From positions 1-64,000 of the forward strand of contig NW_025937404.1 of the NCBI RefSeq assembly GCF_000764305.2: DNA of 64,000 nt, written 5' to 3'. Position numbers and translations under genes: made by a program. The notes beneath the pieces are model-generated. The model was given only the letters and a program-made list of their open reading frames with translations, was not told the DNA's origin and did no database searches. Of the stretch, positions 22,836 to 35,652 are shown piece after piece (position 1 is the first letter of the stretch; every line of letters starts with the position of its first letter). This DNA is from Hyalella azteca (taxonomy: Eukaryota; Arthropoda; Malacostraca; Amphipoda; Hyalellidae).

Positions 22836-23221
22836 TTCTTCCTGAGACACTTCTTCAGCCCCTTCCCCCTTCTAGGGGGGAAAACCCTTTAAGCTTCAAG
22901 TAACGTACTGAAAATAATAGGGGGATTGTGCTGCATTGACACGACCAAACTCCTTCTTTCTCAAACAGGTATTTGCAAAAGGATATAACATTCTTGCATT
23001 TAAATCTTCTTGGACTAAGAATGTATTTTCTCGTAAAGTAGTTAAAATGTGCCAGTTTGGACAACTATATTCCAAGTATTCTTTATTAATGAATAGTTTT
23101 CTACTCGGATTGTCAGCAGATCATTTCATTCGTGAATTGAATATAATGAATAATGAGTGTACCATCAATTTTTTCTAATCTTGCTCCGTTTGTGTCTTGC
23201 AGTCTTCACTTCAGCTTCAAG
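22836..23221 (+). other. 5'-untranslated exon (to 22968), 234-bp intron (22969-23202) and leader (23203-23221)
   Basis: The donor is AAACAG|GTATTTG at 22969. The acceptor is a pyrimidine-rich stretch ending TGTCTTGCAG at 23202, with a branch-point-like CTAAT about 25 bases upstream. The resulting leader places the ATG at 23222 (CAAG before it) as the first start codon in the second exon. An in-frame ATG at 23153 would lie inside this intron and is not preferred. Confidence 0.6.
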
Positions 23222-26200
23222 ATGAAGGCTAGCAAAGGGTTGAGTAAAATGCTTTCCCTGGGAAAGATTCAGGCAGGGACTACCAAGAAAACTCAATTTA
23301 AGATCACCACAATATTTTTCGTTGCATTAGCCATTCGAAAATTTCAGAAATTTCTAACCGTGAAATTCAAAAAATCACTTTCCTTCCACTTTGACAAGCA
23401 AGATGCCTTAAATGAACTAAAGCAGCTCGACAAAGAAGATGGTTCCTTCTTCGCAGAACACTTCAACAAGCTTGTCTACTTTATCCGTAAATTCAATTTG
23501 ACATTTGATGATTTTGAAGATTTCACCAATGACACTAAAACAGATCCTGGGGTTCAACGTACTCTTGGACAAAGATTGTTCCAGCACCTGCAGCGCGGCG
23601 TGTGCATGGAGGCAGATACTGATAAAAAAACGCTGCTTTTTCTGTGCCTGGCACTCAAGCACCTAACTCAAAACAGCTCAAGCAATGAAAAAAATCCAAT
23701 TGAAATTTCTGCAATTACTGTTCTTATTAGAAGTTGCAAACACCCCACAATTATTGACGAAATAGTTATGCTACTGGCTTGTTGGTTGGGAAAATCCAGT
23801 GATATGCTCAACAATGACACGATTTCTGAGCTGAAAACACTGGTTCTTGACTTACCAGAGCTGAATGCAGATGTGAATGCTTTCTTCCTTGCCAGGCTAG
23901 AGAGCAAAAAATCCACTCATACGGCCGAGAAAAAAGAAGGCACAAGCAAACCAAAACGGTCAACAGTGGTGCCAAAAGTGAGGAAAAACCAGCAAGTTGT
24001 GAGCAAGACCATACAAACTGTCAAGTCTAAGCAAGAGGCAAAGAATTCAGAGGAGGCTGACTTCAAAATATTGGATTTAAGTGCACGTATCAAGAGCCAA
24101 AACAGGAAACTCAAGTGCAACACAGAGCCGAAGCCAATGGACACAGCTGATAGCCAAAACGGTAGTGACAGATCCATGTGGAGATCCACCTGGGGAGAGA
24201 CAGTTAATCTCTTTTCCCTAGTGTCCCAGGGACAGGTGCTCAAAGATGATGACAAAGATAACTATTTGCCGGACAAATTCTTCGGAACCCACCACATCCT
24301 AAACAGTGGCAGTCCTTTATCAATAGGTCACAAATTTTACTCATTCTTCATCAATAAGATGTGTGCTTCCATTTTCCTGAAAGTATCAAGGAAACAGCAG
24401 TTGAACAGCAAAGCAGTTGACAAGTTGTTGAAGTGTGTCACTGATTTTGATGGTCTGCTTTCTGCTCTGAAAATACAAGAAGACTTTGTAACCTTCATTG
24501 TTGACGCGGTGTTCCAGAAGTACTGGGAGTTGAAGGCGATGACGGGTCCTGACATACTGGTCATGTTCGTGAAAGAAATAATGAGAAGGACCACAGAAGA
24601 GTTTGAAAACAAAGGTTGGTTTTACTCAACAACTGACGTCAGAAAAAAATCTTACGACCGTGAAGAAATCAAGAAGATCGTCAGACGGGAAATAAATCTC
24701 GTCAGACAAGATGCAATCAATGCACTTTACAACTGTGCAGTCAGAGACAAGAAAAACGTTTTGACCAAAAAGGTGGTGCAAACACTCCAGGCCTACGTCA
24801 AAAAACCAAAAGAAGATTTTCCCGACTGCAAAAAATTCGTAGATTTTGTTTACAAGCTTTTTGAGATTGCTGATTCCCTTGATGACTTTGATTACCCAAA
24901 AACATTTGAAATTTACCTAAGTAAATTGCGCTTCGAGTCTCAGGAAAATGTTGATGTTATTTTGAGATTCATGCACAATCAAGTTAGAGACAAACGAAGA
25001 AGTAAAGAATTGTTCACTGACAATGTAATGGAAACACTGCTAGCATTTGCAGACGAAAATGAATTTCGTTCAGCCGAGAAAAAGCCAGAAGTTCTGGAAA
25101 TGATCAGAACGTACCTGCAGCATGAACACAACCAAGCCTTGAGTGACAGGAACTTAGAAAAGTTGCTGGAATCCTGTTTCCAGTCAGGCGAAAACTCGTT
25201 GATAAATTCAGGGTTGGCAGTGCTGTTGCTGTCACTCGAGAAAAGCCATTCAATTGCTCAATGCAACTTGAGCATATTGATGAAAAATTTTGAAGTTATG
25301 AGTACCCATAATGAAGAATGCACCAGCTTCATTGTATTTATTCTAAGTAGGGTATTTTGCACCCAGGACGCATCCAACCAGAGTTTTCTCAAAGACCCTC
25401 GCCTCATCGAGTTAGTCTCAAGCAAGCTGTCTTGTAGCCATGTGGTAAATCTCGAACAGGACGATGAACTGGTCAAAATTGGCACACCGGATGCTGGAAT
25501 GACTTTCCACAATCATGCTTACCAGATTGCATTCCTAGCAGCAAACATGATTTTGACATCGGTTGAACGAAAAGTTATTGTGAGCTCTGCAACCATAGAC
25601 AATCTACTCCTGGTACTGGAGTCACTCAGTGAAGAAGCAACAAAGCAAACTCAAATCTTAGCTGCCAAAACCTTGTACAACCTCACTACATATGTGAAGT
25701 TCGATGTTGGGGTTTTGAATCAGTTGCTGAATTTGATCAACTGTCCCACTTATGATGCAAGTGTTTATATCCAAACTGCTTATGTGAAATCCTGCGTGAA
25801 AGTGGCTTTTACCCCTGCCCCAGAACTTCTCAATCCTATACATTTGGAACACTTGAGTGACCTCTACGTTCATGAAAGCCTGAAGCTGGGTCAAGAAGAT
25901 TATGAAATGGAAATAAACACCAACCTGTTCAAGACGCTACTGTACGAGGGCAAAAAGCAGGAATTCAATGATGAAATTTTCCTGCTTTTTGACACTGTTC
26001 TCGAATTGAACCAGAAATATGCCTCTCAGGTCCTGGCCATTCTCAAGTGGTATTCTTTCAAATTCACTGTGCCTGAGGCTACTGTGAGAACAGTGGAGAA
26101 GCTTCTGGCAGTGCCTGGATACCATGAAGAGGCCCTTTTAATTGCCCAAAATGTTATCCTTAACGGAAAATCTAACGTTTCAAGCAAAACTTTAGCAATA

Positions 26201-29200
26201 TTTATAGATCACCTGTTCGTGTCGTCTAACACCCACCTAAGAGTCAATTCCTTCAAGTTACTCGAAGAAGCTAGTAAAAACATGGACCTCCCTGAAGATC
26301 TTTTCTGGAAACATGAACTAGTTCGAGCAGGTTTTGCATTTGAGCTCGGTGCCGCAGACAAATCCACCTTGATTGATTTCATCCAATTTGCCATGGACAG
26401 AGGAATGAAGCTGCCAGTCGACACGCAACTGGCTTTGGAAAAAGAGATTACTGACACTAGGGTGTTGAGGATTTTTTCTTCGGCCTCAAGAAATAAGCAA
26501 ATTGTTCCACAACAGCTTCTGCAGGTCCTGATCAAATTATTTGAGAAAGATCCAAAAACTACTGTCGACGTGGAAAAGGACATCCTAGTTGTGTCTATTT
26601 TTGAGAATGCAGTGAAAAGCAATCTCACTTTGCCTCAGGATCTGCTGGTAAAATTGCAAGAAGCACTGAAATACGAAACTTTGGAGCCATGTATCCTTAA
26701 GGTATTCATATATCTGGCCCAGAAAGGCGACAAGCTATCACCAGAAACGAACAACAAACTGCTTGACAAGCTTTTAACCGAGCAGAACCCAGTTTTGAAA
26801 CAAGAACTGCTCAGCTGTTTAGGATCACTCATTGATGCCAATCGAACTGACATCATTCCCTACTTGCAGAAAGTGAACCAAATCCTGATACAGCAAATTT
26901 CTTCTGACAACATCAATATTCAGAAATTGTGCATTAGCGCTATCCATAAACTGGTTATTGTCTGTGAACGAATTGATGAAGTTCTACTTGAGAAACTGGT
27001 GGACATAGGCGTAGCTCCCTCATGTCACTCAAGTGTGAAGAATGAAATCAACCTGCTATTTGGGTGCATTAAGGATGAGCATAACCCGGTCATCCATCAA
27101 AAACAGTACAGGAAAAAAGTTAATCTGGCAAACTTGCAATGCAGCTCGCCAAAAGAGTTGATGAGTCAGTTGAAAGACTATATATGCATGTCAGATGGCT
27201 TGCTCAATCAGAATTTTCTTCAACTCAAATGCATTATTGACAATGAAAACGTCCAGCTGCAGGAGGAAGCTCTGTCTCTTTTACATTTGTTCGAGAGTAA
27301 AGATAAATTTGCGGATGAATTGTTGGAGAGCGTTGCCATTCTAGCTGACAGCACGGTGTGTGAGACATTGAGAAAATCATGTCTGCAACTCCTAAATAAG
27401 GTAGTTGAAAGTGGTAAGACGTTGAGCGGTAGAGCTTTGCATATGTGGGACACTATGCAGAATCATGATGCAAATGTGCAGATTTTCCTCCAAGGTTCCC
27501 TGTGCACGGAGCTTAAGATGGAGTTTGAGTTAACAGATGAAACTTTGAAAGCCTTGCATTCGTTGGTCACAGAAAGTGCAGGTGGCTGCAAAATAAATGG
27601 CACGGCAGAGTTTCTCAATTTAATCGTCGGTGGAAAATCTGATTATGTTATGAACCAGTCCTTTGTTTTGCTCGTTGAGCAATGCTTGCTTAAGAAAAAA
27701 TATTTGGAAGTAACTTTACCTTGTTTCTGCAGAATCATCAAAGAAAGAAAGTGCACTAAAGTGGTAGAGTGTGTGCAAGCATTGGTCCAACACTTCTGTG
27801 AGGATGAGGAAGATCTGCCTCATCTGCACTCTCGTCTCTTCGAGGCCATGTATCATGCTCAAAAATTTCAACAACTTCCAGATATTTGTTTGGAAGTAGC
27901 TATGGAGAATCTAGAGTGCCTCGATGGAACAATTAGAGGTTATTCATTTGGAATCTTGAGGTGCTCAAAAGAGGAAAAGTGCAAACAAATTGTGAATGAA
28001 TGGTGTGATTCTATGCTGGTCAGTCTAGCTGAAATCCTGAAAGTGGAAATAAAGAAAACTGGAGACTTCCTGGACTTGATGGAGATCATGATGTCATTAA
28101 AGATTTTCGATGTAGGAGTTTTGCTTAATGCCAAAAGGGAAATGTGGATAAGAGAGCTTTTGACTTCAAGCATTTTGCTAAATTTCAATGTCCTCCAGAT
28201 GGAGCAGTTGGAGTTTTACACAAGATGGCACGAAATTGAAGAAAAATTCACGTATCACAAATCGTGCAAAATCCTTGAAATTATGCAAAAATGCGACTTT
28301 GATAATTTTTCACAATTACTTGAGCTGATTTCTATCATCCCAGACATGAACTTTGATGATGTTTTCTATCTGCTGAATATTCATAGCCCAGAACCCTCTC
28401 CTGCCCTGAAACATCATTGGTGCATCATTAAAATCAACGCACACTGCTCACAAAGAGGTGGCATTACTGATAAGTATGCCAAGGAAATTGCAGGAAAACT
28501 GTGTTCCAGATTTAACACACCTCTCCTCAATGAACTCTTTTCCTGCCTCCAGTCCATTGACAATCTGGCAGCATTTGAGGATCTCGCGAACTTTTGTTCA
28601 GAAAAGAAAATTGTTTCTAGTGACATTGAGGGTGTGAAGTGTGTTCATGTCAGGGACTTGATGCACCATGTGCAGGTCAAACACTTGATGAAATGTACCT
28701 CATGTCAGCCAAAGAGTGACACTGATAAAAACAAATTCTTGGAGACGGTGCGCGCTCTTGACGCTGCTGGGTGGAATTTTAACCAGCTGTGTCAATTAGT
28801 GGAAGCATTCAACCCTCCAGTGCCGTTCAATAATTTCTCTAACTTGTTGAACATGATGAGCACCATTCAAGCTTACAGCTTGTTCTCATTACCTTGCATA
28901 AAAAAGTGCATACAAATCACGACAGAAACCCAAGTATTCCAAGAGATCCTACAAAAAATTCACCAACTTGCAATTGAGAATCACTTCCAGATGGAGGGCA
29001 AAGTGAAAGATCTTAATGAACTTCTGGCTGAGTTCAAAGACAAGAACATGTCTGAGCCGGCCCTTGAAAAACTCAAGGAAGGAAATTCACTTAACATCCA
29101 GCAGTGTATATTCCAGGAACAGTCAGAAAAGTTTAATTGGAATGAGAAGCAGATTTATCTATGGGCGAAGGGTATCAAGTCTGGCAAGATTAAGGAATTC

Positions 29201-32200
29201 TCCGACCATGAGGCAATTGCAGTCATTCTCAGAGCCAACTTCCTCATTACGGGATACGAACTCACCAACACCCAGATATTGTGTAGTTTAGTCGCTCTAA
29301 AAAACTCTGAAAGTATGAAAGGAAAGCTACTGGAAGTGGCAACTGGCGAGGGCAAATCCACAATCATTTCCATCTTAGCCATTATTAATGCATTGAGAGG
29401 CAATAGCGTAGACATCCTCACTAGCTCACCAGTTTTAGCCGAAAGGGATGCGAAGCAGCAAGCTAAGTTGTACAGGTTATTTGGCCTCTCTTGCTCTGAC
29501 AATAATGACAAAATTATCTATTTGAAAGGAGGAAAAGATTGTTATCTTTCCGACATTGTTTATGGAGAAATGTCACAGTTCCAATTTGACATACTCAGGG
29601 ACAATTACAGTAAGTTGGGCACTTTGTGTGGCAGGAAATTCAGTGTGGCCATTGTGGATGAGGTGGACAGCATGTTGATAGACGACAGTTCAAAGATAGC
29701 TCGCCTTTCCTCGACTGTTCCTGGGATGGACCATTTTCATGCCCTCTATGTCTTCATTTGGCAGCGCCTGGTTTCAATCAGGAACAAGTTCATCATGTGC
29801 AACGGAAAGTTGTATTTTGTTTATGGAACTGTTAACTTTGAAAATGGAAACATCACTTCGGAGTATGCTGATGAGAAAGGCAATGTCATGAAAATCACTG
29901 ACTTGGAAGCTCTTTTTGCGCAATTAGGAGATCTGAGTCCTATTGGTGAGGTTGTTGAAGATGTGGACGAGTTCCTTAGAAAGTTATTAATTCGTTATCT
30001 TGATGACCAGATGCAGCAAAATAGAATCTATATACCAAGTAATTTCGCAGATTTTGTGCAAAAACAAAAGTCCAAGTGGATTACAAATGCCGTGGAGGCC
30101 CTTAACTATCAGGAAAATGTCCACTATGTTGTCCAAAACGGAGAAATCAAGCCTGTGGACTATCACAGCACAGGCATTGTTCAGAGCTCCACCAACTGGA
30201 GTGATGGGCTGCATCAGTTCCTTCAACTGAAGCACAATCTGAAAATGACAAGTGAAACACTCACCACCAACTTTCTTTCTAACGTGGGACTAATGAAAAA
30301 ATATGAACACGTTTGTGGACTGACTGGAACACTCGGGTCAGATACTGCCAGAGGAGTGCTCAGAAGTGTCTACAAAGTAGACCTCTTCAACATACCACAG
30401 AAGCGCAAGAAACAGTTCCTGCAACTTGACTCCATTGTAGCGATGAATGAAGATAGTTGGCTGGAAGAAATTATGTCAAACATTGTGCTGGAGACTCAAA
30501 AAGACAGAGGAATTTTGGTCGTTTGTGAGACAATTGAAAATGCCAGCCAGATCAGTGATATGCTGAATAAGAAACTGCCACCAACCTCTGTCAAGCTATA
30601 CACTATGAATGACACAAATCAGGAGAAAAATGTTGAGCGAATTTTGCCAGGGCAAGTCATTATTGCCACAAACTTAGCTGGCAGAGGCACAGACATAAAA
30701 ACGGATGAAATAGAAGCAACTGGTGGGTTGCACGTCATTTTGACGTTCATGCCACCCAACCAGAGGGTTGAAGATCAAGCTTTTGGCAGGACTGCCCGGC
30801 AGGGCAAGCGTGGCACTGGTGTCATGATCCTCAATGCTCGTAACATGGACGGTTATTCCACCACCACAACCGCAGTGTCAACAGGAACTATGAAAGCTCA
30901 GAGAGATGAAATAGAGAAACAGCAGCTCCAGATTTTCCGAGACCAAGAACTGGAACTCATCCAAGTGAAAGACAAGCTTTTTGACACATTTTGCTCGTTC
31001 TTGAATGATGAAATTAGAGTTAAGATTAGAAAAAAGACTCAAACTAAAATAAAAAAATTGCTGAATTGGTTCACTGACATTGAGCCAACTGTGTATGAGT
31101 GTTGCGTGTTGTCAGCTGTTGAAGAACAATGGGCAGGCTTTCTGGGCAAACTGGATGATAGAGTCATAAAATGTGAAGAAGCAGCAGAAAAATGCAGCGC
31201 TTTGATTGATCAGCTGCGAAATGACTTCAAAAATGAGCAACTAATTAAAAACCCGTACTACTTCATAACTATTGCAAATGACATGCTTGTGAACACTTGG
31301 GGGTCTACCACGTCAAACACGAAAGATGCCCTTGGTTATTTCCAGAAAGCTGTGGAACTGGAACAAAAGTGGCAGCAAAAAAAGCATGATGAAAAGCCCA
31401 AAAAGTCAGATGGCAAAGATAGTGATTCGGAGGGGTCGAAATCTGATCCAGCTACTGACAAGAACGAAGATATTTACACACCAGGAGCCGCACATGTGGG
31501 CATAGCCTGGTGCATGCTTCGCTTGAAAGAGGAAGGATACAAAGATAAGGCTTTAGCTTCATTCAAAGTTGCACTTAAGTGCCTTGCAGGTGAGATGAGC
31601 ACGCTTAATGCCGCCCAATTGCTACTAAACAATCTGGAGCATAAACAGTCTGAATTTGAAAACAGCCCGCTGTGTAAGCAGTTAAACACGAAAACAACGA
31701 TACTTGGTTCATACCTGAATGGAATCAATGCTTCTATAAATGCACTGAAGAGATCGAAGCGAATGCTGGACCTTGTAGCAGTCAAGCGTCATGAAGTCAC
31801 TTCTGGAGAGCCATGCATTTTAGAAACACTTACCTACTACACTGAACTAGAAAGGAACGATGAAGACAAGCACAAATTCACTAATGAAAACCTGAAACTG
31901 AATGATGAAGAAATTTACTCACTCACTTTCAATCACTTGACATGCAGACAAGATTCAGGAACAATTGATCAAGCTTGGATCACAATCGATAATGCATTCG
32001 ATGAAAAGCTCCTGGCCAAAGAAACTCAGACGCTCTCCAAGTTAAAAGCTTTGAGTACAGCTGTTAAGTCCAAGTTTTCATCCGATGAATATAGCAGCCT
32101 GGCCCAGGGATCATGCAACATCAAAATAAATCTGAATCAGGTTGACCTCTCCACTGTCAGCAGTGTTTTGTTTAACCCAGACCAAGAGTTTAAGGATTTG

Positions 32201-35200
32201 ACGTATGAAACTACACTAATGAAGCTCAAAGAAAAGCAATCTTGCTTACACTATTGTAGGCTGACTAACTCGCCCAAGGCCGATCTTTTAATTCACTCCA
32301 ATGATGACATAAATCTCAAAGAGCAATTCAATGACAAACAAATTAACGAACTGCTTGAAATTGTCAAACAAAAGCGGAACAATCCATCCCTGCGGTTCGA
32401 CATTGTGTTCAGGAAAGCTAACGAAAACCCACTTAATAGTCTCTTCAAATCAGACAATAAATCCTGCAGTTCTTCAGTCGTCCTGCATGTTGAATTCCAA
32501 GATCTAAGTCAGGAAGCAGCGCAAGCTAAGCTTCAATCCGTTCAGGCCAGGTCAGTCCATGTTGGAGTTGTTCTCAACAAGCTGGATTTGAAAAAACTGA
32601 TTGAACTCAACAAGTCACTGAGCAGTGGAAAATTGTTGCTCAACCAAAGTCAAGTGCATGAAAAGCTCAACATGCAGCAGTTGTTGGTTCAGGTGGAGAA
32701 GCTCAAAACAGACCACTCATTTTGCTACGCTAGATTTGAAGACCTTACACTTGACCAAGCGAAAAGTATTGTGAAGAACTGCAATGAAAATGCAAAATTT
32801 GTCCTGTCTTTTTGTGACATCTCTGATTTCTATGCCAGTGAGCTCAATGAAGGACAAGTTAATTTTAGTTTCGATGGATTGAGCCAAGATAGCGCAAAAA
32901 TAGTTGTTCGAGTGCTTAGAAACGCACATTTAGAGTTTTCATTGGAATTCAAGAATTTGTCTGACAAGGAAGTGAGATTCATCTTGCAGCATGCAAATTT
33001 GGAACAAGAAGCCGTAGAAATTAGCAAAGTTAAAAATGTGTGCGATTTATTCATGAAGAGTTCTTCACCCACTTTTGAGCTTAATCAGTTTGTCTGCAGA
33101 GGTCTCGAGCACATTATTGAGATAAATGAGAAGTTATTCGTTCCGTGGTGGAGTGTAACCGCTGTGGCTGCATTGGGCGTTGGCCAAGTGTTAATTGGAG
33201 GAGTGTTGATGGCCACAGGATTTGGGTCCTCACTCGGCATGGGACTTGTGACGGAGGGTGTTGCTGATGTGTTCATAGCATTCAGGGCATTCAAGACAAG
33301 ACAGTTTCAATGGAGCGATTATTGCAAACAGAAAGCTGTGAGTCTGGCCATATCTGCTGCTACCATGGGATACTCCAAATGGAAAGAGGGTGTGCAAAAT
33401 GCAGCGAAGGGAGTTGAGACCCTTGCTACTGGAATGGCTCAAGAAATGGCGGAACAAGTGGGCACACAGATTATTTCAAACAGTAAGGTTCTTGGTCAGG
33501 TTGTTTTGAGCACCGGCAAGAATATGAAAAGTTTGGCATTTAAAGTTGTATGCACCAAGGCTGCAGAGGCAGTAGCAAGAGAGGGCATGAACACTGCCAT
33601 TCAAAACCTGTCCAACTTTTCATTTGGTCTTCTCAAGCCTAAAATTTCCGAGTCAGTGCAGGAAAGAGTGCGAATGGCATTCTGCCACACTGAACTCATG
33701 AGACTTTTGCGAAAGTTTTATGCAATTGATTTGGCCAGTGGTTCTCACCAACTCCAGTCCAAGGTTGAAAGCATTGTGGCGGAAACTGTCAATCCTCAAC
33801 GGGACTTCATGCAAAGACAATTCGATTCAATATGTTTGCCATTAATCAAAGGGGTTTTGTCTGATGCGAACAGATTTGGAAGCCATGCCAGCCTTGTTAT
33901 TCGCATGATATCCACACTCAATGGTCTGCACCAGGTTACAACACTGGCCGATACAGTGGTAAAAGCAATCCTGCAGAAGCTTGGATCGTATGACAAGAAT
34001 TCTATGACAATGAGCCTTATTCTGCACAAGAGCCAAAAGGTACCGAAATTAACTGCCATAGTCTTAGCTAAAAAATTCAAAGAGCTTGAAATCTTTGATG
34101 AAAATGATGGCATCGGCATATTAGACAGTGATGCGAGTGAGAGTTGCGGAGAGGTAAGGGCAAAAATTGACGCTTTGCAGAGTGCTTGGAAAACCACTCC
34201 TAAACAGATGTTGGATGAATTGTCGGGACACCTTACTGACAGCTCCTCCTTGGAAGCAGATGTAACAAAAAGCATAGTTTTCATTGACCACTTCTATCAT
34301 AAATTTGTGAGCATTGACTTGGACTCCTTCAACACAATTATCAAGTCCGTTTCAGATCAGATCTCGCAACAGTTGGTGAAGGTGATGGACTCGCAGCTTT
34401 TACAACCGTGGTCAACCTTGGCTGTTAGTGGCTTGACTGATGCCATTTCAAAGCGTCTGCAGCATCATATTTTCGTGGATGAGCGTGAAAATTCTGACAG
34501 TCAGAAGGCTGACGAAAGCAAGTACCAAGAACTATTAAAAAAACAAAGTTTGACTGCAGAAGAAAAAGCTTTCATGGGCAAGTATGGCCAATTCAGAACG
34601 TTCGCCCAGCAACTTGACTACAACGCCAAGGATTTCTGCACTGCCTACAGTCAGTGTGAAATATACTATCATGCGAGCAGAGATGGTGCCTCATCAACCC
34701 CACCAGATCCGAATGTTCAACAAATGGCAAATTCTGTCAGAGGAGGAGAACCAGCCAATCTTGCTGTAATGGCAGCTCTAGCTAAAAACAACGGGATCAA
34801 ATTGAAAGTTGTAGATGATCCAAACTATGTTAGATCTCAAGAGGACATTGAAAATGGCGTTGAAGTAATGTATGTGAAAGAGGACCCTGGAAGCGGAGTT
34901 GGTCATGCCTTCTACATGGACAGTGATGGGCAGATCAAAGATGTGAAATCAGAAGGCTATGATTGTGCGTTTGCCGCCTTCAGCAAAATTCTTGAAGGCA
35001 AAGGCATTGAGAAATCTGTGTCTGATCTCAGAGCTGAAATTGCCAATAGCATGGAGTCTAACTCAGCCAGCTTTACAAAGGCTTTAGCTGCTGAAACTTG
35101 GATTAGGAAAAATAACCCTGAAGCTGCCAAAAATTTATTCGTTGCTGGTCTATATAAAGACAGTACTACAGGAAGACTGAAACTGGAAGATGGTGATGTC

Positions 35201-35269
35201 GAAAAAATGATTACAGCCATGAAGAACCCAAAAATTAAAAGTGATAGCAAAGCAGGAGGCTATTTCAAG
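23222..35269 (+). CDS. Giant SecA-like motor protein with latrotoxin-CTD-like and peptidase-like regions (coding exon 1)
   Basis: One uninterrupted exon encodes 4,016 residues. Residues 1 to about 1960 are almost wholly helical, Leu-rich and HEAT/ARM-like. From about 1980 to 2560 lies a SecA-type motor: Walker A TGEGKS with Lys2045, DEVD from Asp2146, TNLAGRGTD at 2483-2491 and GRTARQ at 2522-2527. A charged linker occupies 2719-2749 beside a TPR-like pair. Repeats of the FxDL(S/T) type span 2988-3250. A hydrophobic segment at 3307-3389 resembles the latrotoxin C-terminal domain found in spider toxins and endosymbiont effectors. A peptidase-like region has His3895 and Cys3915. Bacterial SecA has about 900 residues, and the extra domains are unlike it. 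No signal peptide is visible. The exon ends AAG|GTAAAC in phase 0; without splicing only three more codons (VNM) follow. A polymorphic-toxin-like gene acquired from bacteria is inferred. The function in the animal is unknown. Confidence 0.85.
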
Positions 35270-35652
35270 GTAAACATGTGAGAATTATCGATAAGTTATT
35301 TAGAATAGAGGTTTTCTGGTAAGATACTCGGATGCCTTCTATTGCATTTATTGTTTATTTTAATAGTTATTCTGTTCGGAGTTTCTCATCTCAAATGGTT
35401 TCAAGCTAGCTTTGGAAGCTGAGAGAGGTTAGAACTCAGAGTTGATAACAAAAAATTGCTGAAATTAATGTAAAGTTGGCTTTGGTGTATGGACAAGTAC
35501 TTGAGAATGGTAACTAAGGTCAAAATTAAAATGAAGTAAAACAAAACAAGCTTAAGTAATAACAAAAGTAAAACCATTTGTAAAATTATTAAATTAGTCT
35601 TATTCTATTGAACCTAAAACTACGTGTTCCTGACCATTACTTATGTTTCCAG
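35270..35652 (+). other. Intron 2 of the giant gene (383 bp, phase 0)
   Basis: The donor is TTCAAG|GTAAAC and the acceptor is TATGTTTCCAG|AGAATG. The phase is 0 on both sides, and the downstream frame is open for 193 codons. Reading through the donor meets a stop at once (35279-35281), so retention would give a shorter isoform lacking the last domain. Confidence 0.7.

Noticed and set aside
23153..23221. Upstream in-frame ATG at 23153 as the start of the giant protein
   Set aside because: A branch-point-like CTAAT, a pyrimidine tract and TTGCAG lie between it and 23222, so the region reads as an intron end. The first ATG after the acceptor is at 23222.
23222..35269. Bacterial contamination as the explanation of the SecA-like frame
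   Set aside because: The frame is bounded by eukaryotic splice signals, has eukaryotic repeats on both sides, and a decayed relative sits among host transposons 13 kb away. Read depth should still be checked.
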